A stretch of 64,000 nucleotides of DNA, from positions 124,001-188,000 of the forward strand of contig JABYQQ010000019.1 in assembly GCA_022605405.1 (NCBI GenBank). The letters are read 5' to 3'. This document shows positions 47,067 to 61,100 of this stretch, in pieces. Numbering within the stretch: the first letter of the stretch is position 1; each line of letters begins with the position of its first letter. Position numbers and translations under genes: made by a program. Below the pieces are notes generated by a model that saw only the letters and a program-made list of their open reading frames with translations, searched no databases and had not been told where the DNA came from. The DNA comes from Earliella scabrosa. Taxonomy: Eukaryota; Basidiomycota; Agaricomycetes; Polyporales; Polyporaceae.

Positions 47067-50045
47067 AGGCCCGTGCAACCTGGCTGTGCGCCCGAAGTCT
47101 ACCTGTCCCCTCCCAACCACTCTCGTACTGGTCTGCTGCCGCTGAACGCGCTCCATCCGATCCATACCACCCGTCCGCACAGGACCGCAAAGAATCACAA
47201 CCTGCAACCGTTCATGGAATGAATAGCACGGGGGCGCGTTAGGAAGACAGGTGGCCACCCTCGAGTACGAGCTGTTACAGCCCACTTCCATCGTGCGTGT
47301 CTGCACACGGAGGGAGCGCGGCCGTGGATCGCGGGGATGGGGGAGGCGAGCGAGAGGCCATCGAGAAGAACGCGACGGTTGTTCGCGAGGTGAAGGTCAC
47401 CGAGCTGGATCTCCGTATGCTCGCAGCAGCTCCATGCTGAACCACTACGTACGCGCGGGCGCGAGCTGCCGGTCGACCAACCGCGTCATGACTGCCCCAC
47501 TGAAGTGGAGGACCCGCGTTATTCCTTGGAGGATGCGCGTCCTGAACTCAGGTACGTGTACATCTATTAGCTATCACCCTATTGGCCTTGCTGATATCCC
47601 GTATGCCAAGGCAGGCCGCATCCTCAAGAACGGATGCCCAAGTTCTCGTACACGCAGTGAGAAGCACTCCATTCTCCTTCGACTTCTGCAAGTCGAGCTG
47701 CGCGCCGCACGCGGCATTGACGAGGAGCAAGCACTCGCACGGGAATGACCTAGCACTACGAGCATCCGCCGGCGTCGAGGAGGGAGGGAGCTCTCAATAT
47801 TCCATTCAGGTGGACGGGAACCAACGACTGCAGGATGGTTTCATCTAGTCAATCGTACATGACGGTCACGCAGACATCGAAAGATACCATCGCAGAGACG
47901 ATCCAAAGGCTCATAATCACAGCGGATCTCCCGTCTACCATTACGCGCAAACCCTCGACACGTAACGCCTGATCCAACGATCCTCCACCGCGAACGACGT
48001 AGTCGGCAGGGGCGTGGCCTCGATATGAGCAGCGTCCACGTCCTTCGCCCTCCTTCGCTCTGATAGGGTCGGCGGTGGTCTCGTCGACGACCCGATGGGG
48101 TTCGGCAGGAGCTCCTGCGTAGTATGCATGCATCCGTGCTTCCGCAGCACAGTGAGGTTCACTGCCGACGTCTGCACTGCTCTTGCGCGATGAATCTTCG
48201 ATGATGCATTGCGCATCATCGGCGCCGAAGTGGGCATGATACTTGGGGTACTCGTGGACGTTGAGTGCGCGATGGAGAGCAGAGCGGTCGGGATATAGAC
48301 GTCGACGGAACAAGGGCCTTCGTTGGTCGTAAGGGAAGACGTGAAGATGTTGTCCCGAGTCCCGACTCCGAGCGTCTTGAGCGATAGGGGCACCCATCCC
48401 TATTCGGCCACGAGCCTGTCGATAGTTGAATCCGCCGGCGTAGCAGCGAGAGCGACGCAAGTCCAACAAGCAAAGAAGGCCGGGCACAAGACGTGCTGAA
48501 ACGCTTATAGAAGGAGATGGTAGATGAGGTTCCAGTGCGCATGCAGCGCTCGAATTGGCGGGTGATTCGATGTGTCACCGTGCGATGTTTGAGCTGCGTC
48601 GCGACGAGAGTTGGCTGCGCAAAATCATCTAGCCGTAATAGTCCACATAGCGACCTGCTGACCCGTGAGCTCAGAAACCTGGAAGAGCGTGCACATCACG
48701 GGTGGAACGCAAGGCTGGGGAGGGACCCAATTGAACCGCGGACCTGGCCTCTCAGAAGACAACCGTAGTCGATATGACGCGACGTTGGTCTGCAGAAGAG
48801 ACGATATCTGAGATTAAAGTGGTAGATGAGCGAGCACCGGACGAGGACGCACATGCTGGTGATGCCTTGGACCTTCTCGTTGCCATCGGTAGCACCGTGT
48901 CTGTTGTCGCTGGCTTGACCCTGATACGTGGACGCTCTGCGAGCGATACACGCAAGGAGGGCGAAGTGGGGATATCGCGCGGCGGCTGCATCTGGGTCTC
49001 AGGGACTATCTCCGGGATGTGCGCCCACGTGCGAGAGATACATGATGACTCGCCGTTCGTCCTACGCCTTGTCCCGGCACGTGCGCTGCTGTTATGGCTG
49101 TCTCTCTTCGACAACGTCGTCACGGCGAACAGACTTCATCCGAATCGAGATCGATTGTAGGGAGCGGGCGCAGAGTACGTAGGGTTGCCGGACGTTGGGC
49201 AGATGCAGCGACGAACGTCTTCGACCGAATGGAGAATGGACAGACGAACCTGCGTGTTGCCGAGTAGTTGCGCGAAGGGCGGAGTCTACTGGGAGGCGTT
49301 CGAGCTTGAGCGCTGCCAGCTCATGAGCTGGAAAACGAGCTCATAACTTCTCGGGACCGTCGGCACACGCGTGGTAGACGCAGAGGAGGCATAGCACGCC
49401 CTGCTTCTGGCGAGCGGGAGTGAGCGTGGGCGAGCCATTGTCGGTGCTGTGATCAGGCCTCGATAGTACTGCACCGGAAGGAGTGGAACTCACCTGCACC
49501 TTCCTTCCAGTTCCTCCTCTGCTAGATGTGTGCCCGTCCTTGAGTTGCATGGACAGCCATGGAGTCCGAATCTGGAGCGTCGAGGGCCCATGCGCGCCAT
49601 TGAGCGATTGTCTTCGGATTGGATGTGTCGGTCATTTATGAGGCCGTTGTGGTAGACCAATGCGTGCTTGAAGCATGCGAGGGTTGTCGCGGTCGCACCA
49701 CGCTGTCGGTAGCGAGTGGGCTGTCAACGTCAACCCTTGCCACTGTATGCGAGTCGGAGGCACCAGCGAGACTCGGACGAGACGCTGGAAATCAACTTTG
49801 ATTCGGCGTTCGAAAAGGCCATTATCCATTCCTTGTTCGGATCACATCGATTTCTACTCCTACCGAAAGTACTCTAGGCCCCGTAGCTTCGGGGTTTCAA
49901 CGTTCCCCAGCGATATCCTGCGATAATCGTCTCCTTTCCGCAGTCCCAATGATTCGACGAACACAACGGCAGGCATTCCGCTCTTCGTCTTTCCCCTCCG
50001 CTCTCTCAGTCTCAGGTCTCCTGTCACTGAGCCATGATCCCCGAC
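47067..50045. other. Inter-paralogue spacer
   Basis: About 3 kb with no intact gene. A plus-strand frame at 47251-47748 shares decayed sequence with the spacers after paralogues 1 and 3, so it is probably duplicated non-coding sequence or a shared pseudogene. The overlapping minus-strand frames (47849-48578) have no family features. Confidence 0.4.
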
Positions 50046-51564
50046 ATGAACAACAATCTCATCCCCTTGGAGATTTGGGAGCACATCATCGACTCCTGTC
50101 GCGTTCAGACACACGAATATGGGCTCCGAAGATCGTACCGCACCTGGCGCCAGACCGCCCTCGTCTGCTCAGCCTGGCTCCCTCGCAGCCGGCTCAACCT
50201 CCTCTATGATGTCGAACTCCGACACGCGTCCGACGTCTACCTCCTTCTGCGAACGCTCCAGGAGGCACCGCACTTGGCGGACCTCGTAGTCAGATTGGCT
50301 GTTGGTCATATGGAGCAATACGTCCCGTTTGCCTGGATGCCGCTTCCGCTGCTGCTGAAGAAATGCGTAGCACTCAGCCTACCCTACACCGACTGGGCTG
50401 AGGTGTATTCACCTCGACATCCCGATGGGTTCCTGTATCCCTGGTCAGGCCGGATAGTAGAGCTACGGTTGCACATTTCTGGCAGTACCCTCCGAACCAT
50501 GGTCCGCTTGATCTGGTCGATGCATCAACTGCAAGATCTGTACCTTTGGTGGACAGAGAACACGGCGCGATTAACTCGCACCCCCATGGTATGGCCAGGT
50601 CTCAAGGCTGGCAAGTGCCAGAGCTTACGATCTCTTGTGTTCGAGGTACGATTGAGCCTATGTTCTGCATCCGTTGCATGTATATACCGACCCTCATAGA
50701 ACGTGAAGTGCGCCCTGGCTCTCTGGCCAGCAAACGTTTTCGGCTGTGCTGTCAAGAGTCTCGAACTCGACGTTGGGCAAGGGGTCTCAGGTATGTATGA
50801 TCCGACCTCTGCTGTATATATCACTCCCATCTCTGATCGAAACCAAGGGAACACTTTACAGTGCATCGAATCCTTCGGCGATCTCGAACATCTCAGGGTG
50901 TACTGCAGGTTGGGGTTGTTCCGTGTCAGATCTACATCTGTTCCGCGCGCGCGTCCATTGCCATCCGTTCTGGGGAGCGTGCGCTCAGGTTCCGCCCTAC
51001 GATCGGTCATGGTCCATGTGTTGCGTCCGACATGGCTCGTCATGCATTCTGATTCATATTACGGCGTCGACCGCGCAGGCCTTCTGGACCTCCTCCTTGG
51101 GGAGGAGATCCTGGAGATCCTGTCTCGGTTCCCGCAGCTGCGTCTGCTCCACTTCTCCTTCTGGGAGAACAACGAGGAGTACGACGCTGAGTGGTGGACC
51201 GCGCAGATGGTCAGCCGGCTCCCTGGCCGCTGTCATGCCGCTGTGTCTGTCGATCTGCGTCTTCACACAGACTGTGCGTCTCGTGGCTCTATTTGTGCGG
51301 CGGCGATTGCTCATGCTACTATGCTCAGGCAAACAACTGTGGCAAACGCGGGAGGAGGTCGAGGCAGCCAAGCGAGCCGAGGAGGAAGCAGACAGGCAAG
51401 CATACGAGACTCAGTGGTGGCGCGCACTGTATGAAGACGAAGTGCTGCTGGCTGACGTGGGTCGCATGTTCAATCAAGGCTCGTATGGTCTTTCCGGGGA
51501 AAAGGCGGCATCCGAGCAACGAGCCGGGTCACCAAACTGGGTGGAGGAAGAAACCGACATGTAG
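50046..51564 (+). CDS. F-box-like paralogue 3
   Basis: ATG 50046 (MNNNLIPLEIWEHIIDSC) aligns with the starts of the other copies; an in-frame ATG 12 bp upstream is also possible. Visible blocks are LVCSAWLPRSRLNLLYDVEL, VPFAWMPLPLLLKKCVAL, the GVDRAGLLDLLLGEEILEIL segment and WWTAQMVSRLPGRCHAAVSV. The last exon begins QLWQTREEVEAAKRAEEEAD and continues to ALYEDEVLLADVGRMFNQG plus a unique 30-residue end with acidic residues. Introns fall at the same places as in paralogue 1. Function is inferred as an SCF substrate adaptor. I see no breaks by eye. Confidence 0.68.
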
Positions 51565-54500
51565 GGAGAGCGATCGATGACGACAGGAGAAAGAAGGCAG
51601 GAGCTCGGCGCGTTCTGTTTTCTCTCACAAGCACCTGTCCCCACCGCACACCTCCGCATTGGCATATACGGCGGTGTCCTGGCCAACGGGGCGCCGCTAT
51701 GGAGGACGCGGGGAGTGAGTCTCTGCGCAAGGACCGACTCCCCAGACCTCTGACTCCCATCTGACCTCCGCCTCCCTTGGGACACTCTCGCTCCTCCATA
51801 ATCCCTCCGAACCAACGTCGGTACTCCTCCTCTTGGTCCACGGGACCCACTGGAAGACGCTCGCCTCCACCTCCCCATTTCGACAACTCGACGCAGCCGT
51901 TGCGTCCGAATATCCAATGGTCTACGGCTAGACGCGTCCTCCAACAGTGCCCGTCCGTACAAGACCGCGGATACGTTCAACACCAACTCCAATGCGACGG
52001 CGCGCGAGCTCAAGGATTCGACGGCTCGGGAGCGCGTTCGCACTGAGACAGGTTGCGTGCCTTGAGGACCGTGGGCGAGGGGCTCGCTGAAACTGTAAAG
52101 AAGGGTGCGGTGGATTCGGGAGGGGGAGGTCGCCGGATTCCGGAATGGGGCACGCGCGTCGACCTCCGCACGCTCCATGCTCAACCAAGTGCGCGCGTGG
52201 GTCGGTCGACGAGCACCGCTATGATCGCGCCTCTCCTAAACCCCTCCATAAGTACATGACCTGGGTCTCTTTGCGCTCCACGCAGCGAGCTTCAATCTCC
52301 CTATTCTGAGTCCACACTTGAATGCTGCCATGTGACGACGGAAACGCAAGTGCGAATCGGAATACGAGACAAAGGTAGACAGTGCACAGCAGTGCACACG
52401 GACGGGCCCGAACTTGTGGCGAAGTGCACCCGTGACCGTGACCGGAGTGGTCCGAGTCACGGCTACGGGGCACTCGTCATGGCCTGAGTTTGCGACTGCA
52501 GGCGACGGCCACAGCTCAATATAACACACGCACGGACAATTGCAGAGACACCTTCTGACGGGCCTGGAAGATTGCTTCACATGGACACTCGGTTGGATTG
52601 GAGTGTCTGCCAACTCATCGCAACCCTCCGCTTCTCTCGCTCTCTCCACTGGCAGTTGGACCAGTTTGCGACCTCTGCGACTCCGGCCTCTACCCATTCC
52701 TGACCTACATCTTCTTTGAGCCCGTGCTATGATCATGCTCCTTTTTCCCAATTCTCCTCCGATCTGCCAACTGTCGCAAGTATCCACCACGCAGCCAACG
52801 CGTAGCTGAAATCAAGAGTACTACGAGGGCTCGAGGTCCAGTATGTCTCTTCAACCAATCTACTTACAGTCTTTGATCTAAACTACCCATCCCTCGTTAT
52901 TAGCACGCGGCAGACGGGGCGACCTAGGTTATCTACAGGTGTCAGCAGCGTCCAGGTGAGTATCTTCCTCGTCTCGGCAATCCCACCCACGCGTATCTAG
53001 AGCTTCCATTCGACGGAGAGGAATGGCCGGGTATGATCGAGCCATCAGGGTTAGGACTGGCGAAAGAGGGGCTGCAGGTACGTGCCTATACTTAGTGATG
53101 GGCCATGGCTCGGTCTTGAGCTCGCTTCCCAGTTCATTCACCTACACCCTGCATCGCTCGTCGCTCGTCAAGCGAGGCCTTATTCCCGAGTCCGTTCGGC
53201 ACTCGCTGTACGAGCTACTGGGCGCAGTCAAGGATGCTCCCGACTTGTTCCATATGGTACACCTCTATGCGGCTCGACTTCTCCTTCAAGACCTACGCCT
53301 AGCAGTGTACTTTTCTATGCGCGGTCGTCCAGTCGCTCGCTATTGGTATTCCTTCCATTCGACGCCATACGGCGCTGTCCGCCACCATCCCGCTGGTGCC
53401 ACTCCCGTCTCTCCATCACTGAGCACGAGCACCTCATCGGAAACGTTGGGTTACATAGGTCCCGGCGAGCTCCCTCAATCAACAGGCTAATCAGCCTTCG
53501 CATATACCCCACGCAATCTCGATTCCACCCTCAGGATCCCCGGTCTCAGACTGCTCGGCCTTCCACACGTCTCTGGCTCTTATTGCCGTCGGCCCGGGGT
53601 CGGGTCTTTCACCGCACGTCCGTGCGAGCCGTGAGGCCCAGTGAAAACCCACTCGAGAACGCCCGAGATACAGGGAATATTCGGCTAATGTTATGATATT
53701 TCCGGGGCTCTCGATGCCATTCGGACAAATGAGACAAAAATCGAGCCGTTTCGAATCATGTCGAACACGTTCGCATATCTGTCCCATGTTCTCGATAGAT
53801 CATATGATTTATTTGTCATTGATCACTTCGGACGTTCGGAACTCGAGGCAGTACGAGAACGATAGATTGATATCAATATACAATACTAGTACTACGCTAC
53901 TACTGCGACATCGTATTGTACTGCAGTGCGGTGGTACTGCTAACACGAATCAGGAGAAACTAGACGGTGCACACCTTGCTCTGAATGCTCAAACAAGCCT
54001 GCGCAGCGCATGCACTATGACTACAAGCAAGCCTGAGGATGAGGATGAGTATGAGTATCATCGCCGCAGTCAAGTTTATGGACGAACCTTAGTACCTTGA
54101 GGTGATGCTTGTAAGACAGTTGGGGCGGATAGCGTTGCCCAGGAGGCCATGGACTTCGTTCGTCCTCGAGGATCTGTGAATGTCCATGAGGTCAGAACGC
54201 ATGCGTAGCGAACATGCGCAACACGCACCCATAGGCACACTTGACGGTGACAAAACGGAAGGACGGGGTAGCGTTCGGTGCATGGTGCTTACCTCAGGAA
54301 CCCTTCCGAGACTTCGTAGCGATCCCACTCGTCCCCACAGTGGTCCGAGATCCCGCGCAAGTTGTCGTGACGTGGCAGAGACAGACCCAAGCAAGCCCAG
54401 AATACAGTCCACAGGAGGTCGAGCTCAAGAAGAACCAGACGCGACAGCCAGAAGAGTGAACACAGATAAGCGCAACCCAGGCGAGCTCAGTGGAGTAGCA

Positions 54501-56666
54501 TCATATGTAGAGGTAGGAGGACGGAGGGAAGAGAAGAGGAGAGCGGAAAAGAGTGGAAACTACGGCTGCAAGCGCCCGATGTCAAGCAGACACAAACAAA
54601 GGACTTCGCGTCTTTGGGACGAGTTGGAAGAGATATTCCTTGTTGCGTTGAGAGTGTGGGAACACGAGCCGTGCTACCTATTCGACAGGTCTTGAGAAGA
54701 CTCGTGGTCGGGAGGGTGCCAATCATTCAATCAAGCTACCTGACTTTGCAACACAGAAATATAGGCGCCGAAGGGCTGATTTTACGATGGATTTCGACGT
54801 CTCTCGACAGGTTCATTACATTTCTCGATAGCTCTCGGACCATCTCGATCACGTTCTCACTGGGCGTGAGGTCCGTAGGCCCGGAGACGCATCATATCCC
54901 ACTCCTCGGTACCATGGGTGGGCTCACTACGCCTTCCACGTCCGTCCACCTTCTTCCTCGCTGTCCCGGCTGCACAAGTGCTCTTCGGGTCGACTTCTAC
55001 CCGGCGCCTGCCGTTCGCAGCGTACGCGATCAATCGTCTTCATCTCCTCGTCCTGTACACGGACATGGGCGAGACCGGGAAGAAGCGACGTGCGGTGATG
55101 TGCCATACTGCACGTCCTGCGACGGCGTGCCATTCGTTGCACACAAGACACCCTGTTCCGTCCGCAACCTTGGTGGGGAGGCGCCCGCGGCTCGAAGCCC
55201 ATCAGGAAGACATCGCGTCTTCTGTTCGGAGATTAGGCTACGACGAACAGCATGAGCGCATCGTACGGAGCCCAGCCCTACCTGGTCGCGCCTTGCATAG
55301 CCCGTCTGCTCGCGAGATCGTGCCTCGAGGCCCTGAGCCACCGCCTCCATCGCCACCTGGGTTTTCCGCCACTCGACAAGATATCCGGAATACCACCAAG
55401 CTGTCGGCCGACCCTTCCCTAGACGCCTCTACTCGATCGCGCTCGCGTCTCCACCATTTGACAGCAATCGCTCGTCTATCGCGAGCGGCATGTTTTAACT
55501 TTTCGGTCTTGCCCTGTCTGTACGTTCCCAGGGAAGTCTGCTAGGCTTCGCTCTTGCCACTTCCGCCTCTCCGAGCCCCGGTCTCACGCATGCTCAAACT
55601 CTCTCGATCGTCAACGCAGGCGAATCGTATCACGCCCAGAACAAGGATCCATTCCACCTCGTCCACACCCGGCCCCGCCACCGCAGCTGGCAGCTCCGTC
55701 CACATCTCCCCGTCCAGCCGCATCTCTTCCGCCATCGAACTATCGCTCCCACTCCAGTCATCTGCCGTGTGCATGACGCCCGTCCCCTCATGCTGCTCAC
55801 CCCGTCCACAGAACGAGTACAGCGCATCCAGCAGGCGTGCCTGCCTGATGCCCCTCCTTTGTGCGCCACACAGATCTAGACCCAAGTTCGCGTTCTCCGC
55901 GTCCATACCAGCATCGGCACTAGGGCAAGGCGTCCCGGCGCCGCCGGAGAAGCGCAGGATCAGCGGCCGTGGACGTGCATTCGGGGCGCGCCGTCGTACT
56001 CGATCATATGCGACTGCGTGGTGTCGCGCACGGCCTCAGCGGGGGCTTGCAGACGCGGGACGCGAGGGCAACGCCAGCCCGGATGGTCCCGACGTCCTCT
56101 CGCTCATCCTCGGCTCACCCTCCACCGTATAGCACTACCTGTCCCTCGCGCTCATGGTGTCGAGATTTCCGCCTGCAATTCCTGTGGGCTTTCACGTATC
56201 CCTGGACGATGTATCTGTCTGACAATCCACAACGCTGGCCCACAGCATTGCAGTACGAGATATAGCGGCTTCCGAGCTGTCGTCGGTCAGCAAGGTTTGG
56301 GTGGAAGGCGCTCCCCAGCGTGCGCAGCGAGGGTTCATGCGAAGACTATCTCACACGTTGTCATGACACGACTACTGCAGCTGTTCGTCTAAACACAGGT
56401 GGACAGGGTTCGTGTCGTACAAGCTTTGCGAGTGGATCCGAGTCAGCGCGGGTGAGATGCGGACGTGTTGTCTACACATGATGCGCATCGCTTATCTGCC
56501 ATTCTTGAGGCTCCTGCGGGGTTGAAGGTTGACAGGAGCGCGAACACTGTGGACAGGCGTCCTAGGTCCTATTCACCTTTATCACTCATAACGCAGGTAG
56601 TGCACTCTCTTCGTCTCTTCACTCTACGCTTTCATCTCTCCTGTCTCCGACGATCCGCCAGCCAAC
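51565..56666. other. Five-kb spacer without recognisable gene
   Basis: The frames here, for example 53082-53696, 54180-54695, 54918-55544 and 55554-56132, are low-complexity or overlap on both strands and show no domain. A piece near 52,170-52,230 resembles the 47.4-kb and 43.8-kb spacers (GTCGGTCGACGAGC). The sequence just before 56667 resembles that before paralogue 5 (CGCGAACACTG, GGCGTCCTAGG), so promoters were duplicated as well. Confidence 0.4.
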
Positions 56667-58176
56667 ATGAACAACAGCCGCCTCCCCGTCGAGATTTGCG
56701 AGCACATCATCGACTCCTGTCGTGAAACGTACAGCCCCTGGGTCAGAGGAGGAGCGTATCCCACCTGGCGAGAAACGGCCCTCGTCTGCTCGGCCTGGCT
56801 CCCTCGCAGCCGAGTCAACCTGTTCCACGAAGTATTCCTCTATGCAACATCTGACGTCGACCTCCTTCTGCGGACGCTCCAGGAGGCACCGCACTTCGCG
56901 GACCTTGTAATCCGCTTGATGATTCACCACCGTTACGGTGACAGCAAGGAATATGTCCCATTCGCCCGCATGCCACTTCCGCGACTACTCAAGAATTGTG
57001 TAGTGGTAGACCTCAGTCTTGTTGATTGGGATCTCTATCCACCTCGATACGCCGACACGTGCTTGTATGCGTGGTCTCGGATAGTCCACCTTCGTTTGAG
57101 GGTTCAATCGAGTGTTCTCCGTGGTTGCTTGCGCTTCATCTGGTCGTTGCGTCAGCTACAGTACTTGGTCCTCTCGTGGTACAATGAGGATCACAGCCCC
57201 AAATCTATTCTCCCACTTACGGCGTTGCCAGGCCCCAAAAGTGGCAAATGCAAGAGCTTACGATCTCTCGAGCTCGAGGTACGGTATTATGTTATGTTGT
57301 GCGTGTATGCACTGACCCACTCTCACAGGAGCCAGGATGTAGTCTCGTCTCCTGGCCAGTATCCGCATTTGGCTGTTCTGTCACGAGTTTAGAACTCGAC
57401 GTTACAACTGGTGTCTCAGGTATGGATTGCCTCTGTTGTATACATCACTCCACCTCTAATCGAAATCAAGAGAACACGCTACAGTGTATCAAAACGTTCC
57501 GCGAACTCGAACGTCTAACGGTTCACTGCAAGTTGGATGATCCACCACGGTCCGACCCTGGCATCAACCTCGCCGTGTCTGCCTCTAGCGCGCCCACGCA
57601 TACATTGCAATGCGTTCTGGGAAGCATGCACCCAGGTTCGGCCTTGCTATCTGTCATGATTGTCGTGTGGCCGTCCCTCAAGGAAGGCACTCAATCTTAT
57701 GGGGCCGACCGCACGGGACTTCTGGACCTCCTCCTCGGGGACGACTCGGAGATACTGACCATTCTCGGTCAGTTCTCGGCGCTGCGTCATTTCTGCTTCA
57801 CCCTCTATGAGAACGACCCGGAGTATGACGATGAATGGTGGACGTCGGAGATGGTCCGCCGACTTCCTGACAGCTGTAAGGCCGCTGTCTCTGTCAAAGT
57901 GAGACCTTGGATGCACGGTGCGTGATGCGGCCCTGTCCAACCTGTGGCGACAATTCCTCATGCATGTCCTTCCTATTCTTAGAGCAACATCTGTGGCATA
58001 CGCAGGAAGAGATCAAGGCAGCCTTCACAGCCTACGAAGCAGCCGTTGAAGGAGGCAGCCGAGGTAGCTCACCAGCACTCTCTGAAGACTCGGAAGGAAT
58101 GCGGGTTGAAGTGGACCTGGATGAAGACTACATGACATTTGCTCCGGTCAAGGAGATGGCACAAGCCAGCATCTAG
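56667..58176 (+). CDS. F-box-like paralogue 4
   Basis: It starts MNNSRLPVEICEHIIDSC, then LVCSAWLPRSRVNLFHEVFL, VPFARMPLPRLLKNCVVV, YPPRYADTCL and GADRTGLLDLLLGDDSE. Exon 1 ends near 57279 (SLELEV), and the later exons follow the family pattern with GVSG and NTLQCIKTFRELERL joined across an intron. The last exon has QHLWHTQEEIKAAF, but its end is replaced by a Ser/Glu-rich stretch (RGSSPALSEDSEG) without ALYEDE. No break was found. Role as for the other copies: a probable ubiquitin-ligase substrate adaptor with a diverged, Leu-rich recognition region. Confidence 0.68.
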
Positions 58177-61100
58177 TCAGCTCATTGAGCAGGGAAGAGT
58201 GTAGGGCCCGCAAGCGAGTATGGGAGGGAGCACGAACGCGGTGGGGCGGCGCACTCCGCTTCCTCTCACTAACATCCATTCGCATTGGCATTTACGATGG
58301 CTTTGTCACGGTTCTATCCCGGGCTAGAGAGCACGCACCATGCCGCATGTGACCAAGACCCAATGCACTCCACTAGACCATCATGCATCGGACCTCTGCA
58401 CCACCCTTCTCTATTCACCACTCCATTGTCCCCCGATGAACGAGTATTCCCATTTTTTGAATTCTCCAATCCATGAACTTTCTTTCGCTTGGCAATACCC
58501 GGGTACCTCTCAACGTTCACCCTCAATCTGCACCACTGGTTCTTCTTGTACGGTTGGCCACCTGACTCACTTTCGTGACGTCCTCACCTCCCGCCGTCGA
58601 GCTGTGGCTCGCATGTGGCCAGAGCTATCGGAGAGACGACCGCACTGACTGTTCATTGTGGGAGGATGGTCCTTAGATGTCGAAGTTTGCTGTGTCGAGC
58701 ACTATGCTCAAGTCTCAGTTTGACCACGCTCATAGTACCTCTGCCAGGCTCTGCGCGCCTGTGTGAGAGATCACCTTGAACGACCGGCCCGGTCCGCGGA
58801 CCGTTTTCTGAGACGCGCTAGGTCACGCGTCTGTGATGGGTGACTGTCACAGTTCTGATCTCCCCTAGAGCGTGCCTCGACTGGGCCGAAAGTTGCTCCA
58901 GACACCACTCTCAGCGGCCTTGCGATGGCCCACAACGCCTCCTGTCTCACGCAGCCTGACAAAATTACTTCTAGCCCGCGGGGGCGTTGTGCTCTAGCCC
59001 GATGCGGGTCAGTTTGGAGGCATCTAGTACGAAAGGTTCAACTTGAACATGGCCAAGGCGAGTAGTATTATGCTGCTATCGTCTCTTCCAGGTCCTTTCT
59101 CCCTATTATACTCATGTGTGCCTCGTCCCTCGTTCATTGCATTGCAGTTTACCGTTTATGCGAGTGCTCAACGAATTCGCAAATGTCGAATCCAGGCCCC
59201 TCCTGCAGCTAGATCACAACGCACACTCAAGTCCGCGCCTCGAAGGGCCTTGTGCAAGTCCCCGTCAGGACATGGAGCACCATACGCATAGTGAGCCCCC
59301 AACTCGGACGCGAACCGCGAGATGCTCCGAATATCATGAAGAGCCACGTCAACATCTCATTCTGCGCCATAGACAGCTACGGGCTCCCAACGGCAACTTC
59401 CCTCCCTGTTTTGGACCCGGTTCTTTCTGCGCCTGCACTCATGCTCTCTGCCGCGATGTGCTCGAGCGGCGCGCAATTTGCGCACGCCCGAGTTGTCCTC
59501 CCACGGATCAACATAGCCGTCAGTCGGTGTTCCAGCTTGATCTCCTCAATTATCAACGTATCGGACAGGATCTAGTACGCTATCCCGGGGCAAGACTGAG
59601 CGTGAGTTCCTCATGCTGTGCTGCAACCTGCGTCCAGCGTGCGCGGTACGACAATCAGATTTCGTTTCTCGCCCACCGCCTCTGACTTTCCTGGTCCAGA
59701 TGACCTGTCCAGATTATCCGCAACGTATGAGCACCCTGCATTCTGACCGCCACTTACGACGCCAGACATCCATCTGGGAAGACATCCCTTCTGTTTTGGT
59801 GGAGGAGGTGAGTTCGTGTCTACTCCCCGTTCCCGCGCAACCTTGAACCCCCATCCGCCACGCACAAGATGGTCGTCCCGGCCCCCAATTGGGCTCTCTG
59901 CGGGCAGGCTGAGCACTGCGCTCCTTTCAGGTCCGCGACCGCACATCGAGCCACTCCGCGCGACACCTGTGTGGTCCATTGATGCCATGCGGTCAACTCG
60001 TTGCCGTTACGCGCCTTCGCCTTCGCGTTCAGGCGGTCAATGTCTTTCTCTGTACCCCTTGAACTTCCATTCACATCTTAGGTTCAGGTGCCCCTTCTCG
60101 GGCGGTCTTCGCGGGCTCGGACTGCTGTACATCTCCCTATCAAGACGCCTTTGTTCCGAGCCGAGTCGTTGTCCATACAACTCTCCTAGGATGAGGACCA
60201 CAATACGAGGAGAAGCAGTCTCCGAATAACGTCGAACATCGCAAGGCTCGATGCCCAGGCTGGAATCACCCATTGAGCGGCTGCGCGCAACGCTTGTGCG
60301 GTTTATCGATGCCAGGCCGTGTACGTCTGCTGAACCTTATGGCCGCAACGCGTCTAACCTTCGACGCTTCGCCGCCTTCCAGTGCGCTCGCGGGAAGTTG
60401 AATGGATCACCTGAGGCTCTACTAGATGCCGTACTCCCTTCCTCGCCGGTCAGGCGGTCAGGTTCTTCCCAAATGCGCATACTAGGTTCCAGTGCGCCTT
60501 CTCGGGCGGTCATCGCGGGCTCAGGCTGCTGTCCATATCCACATCGAGACACCATGGGTCCGAGCCGAGTCGTCGTCCATACAACCCTCCTAGGCTGAGG
60601 ACCGCAATACGAGGAGAAGCAGCGCATCCACGCTGGCTCCGGACACCGTCGAGCATCGTAAGGCTCGATGCCCAGGCTAGACTGGCTCCATCGAGTGGCT
60701 GCGCGCAACGCCCGTGCGGTTTATCGATGCCATGCCGTGTACTTCTGTTGAACCTGGCTGACCTCATGGTAACGCGCCTAGCGTTCGACGGTTCGTATGG
60801 CAGTGCGGGACATGGGGAGATGGAAGTCAGGGCCATCCCCTTGTTCATGGATTACCCGAGGCCCTGAAAGTTCTTGTCGCGGTCTACTGGAGTCCGGATC
60901 CCATGTATACTCGACGCGTGATTCTGTTTATAGCGATGTGAATTGTTCCAGGAGCATAGAAATAAAAGGAAACGGCACGATCAGTGTGATACTCAAGCGC
61001 GAATTATCGGCCATGAAGGTTAAGCTCGGAAGAACCGTGCCTGCTGTGCGCCGCGAGGTGGACGACCTGCGAGAAGTATCTCACAGGTTGTCATCTTACG

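Noticed and set aside
47849..48487. 212-codon minus-strand frame
   Set aside because: No recognisable family, with an overlapping long frame in another register on the same strand.
51474..52184. 236-codon minus-strand frame overlapping the end of F-box paralogue 3
   Set aside because: Shadow of a GC-rich plus-strand gene and its 3' flank; no domain seen.
54918..56132. Two long overlapping plus-strand frames
   Set aside because: Low-complexity Pro/Ser/Arg translation without motifs or splice-consistent extension.
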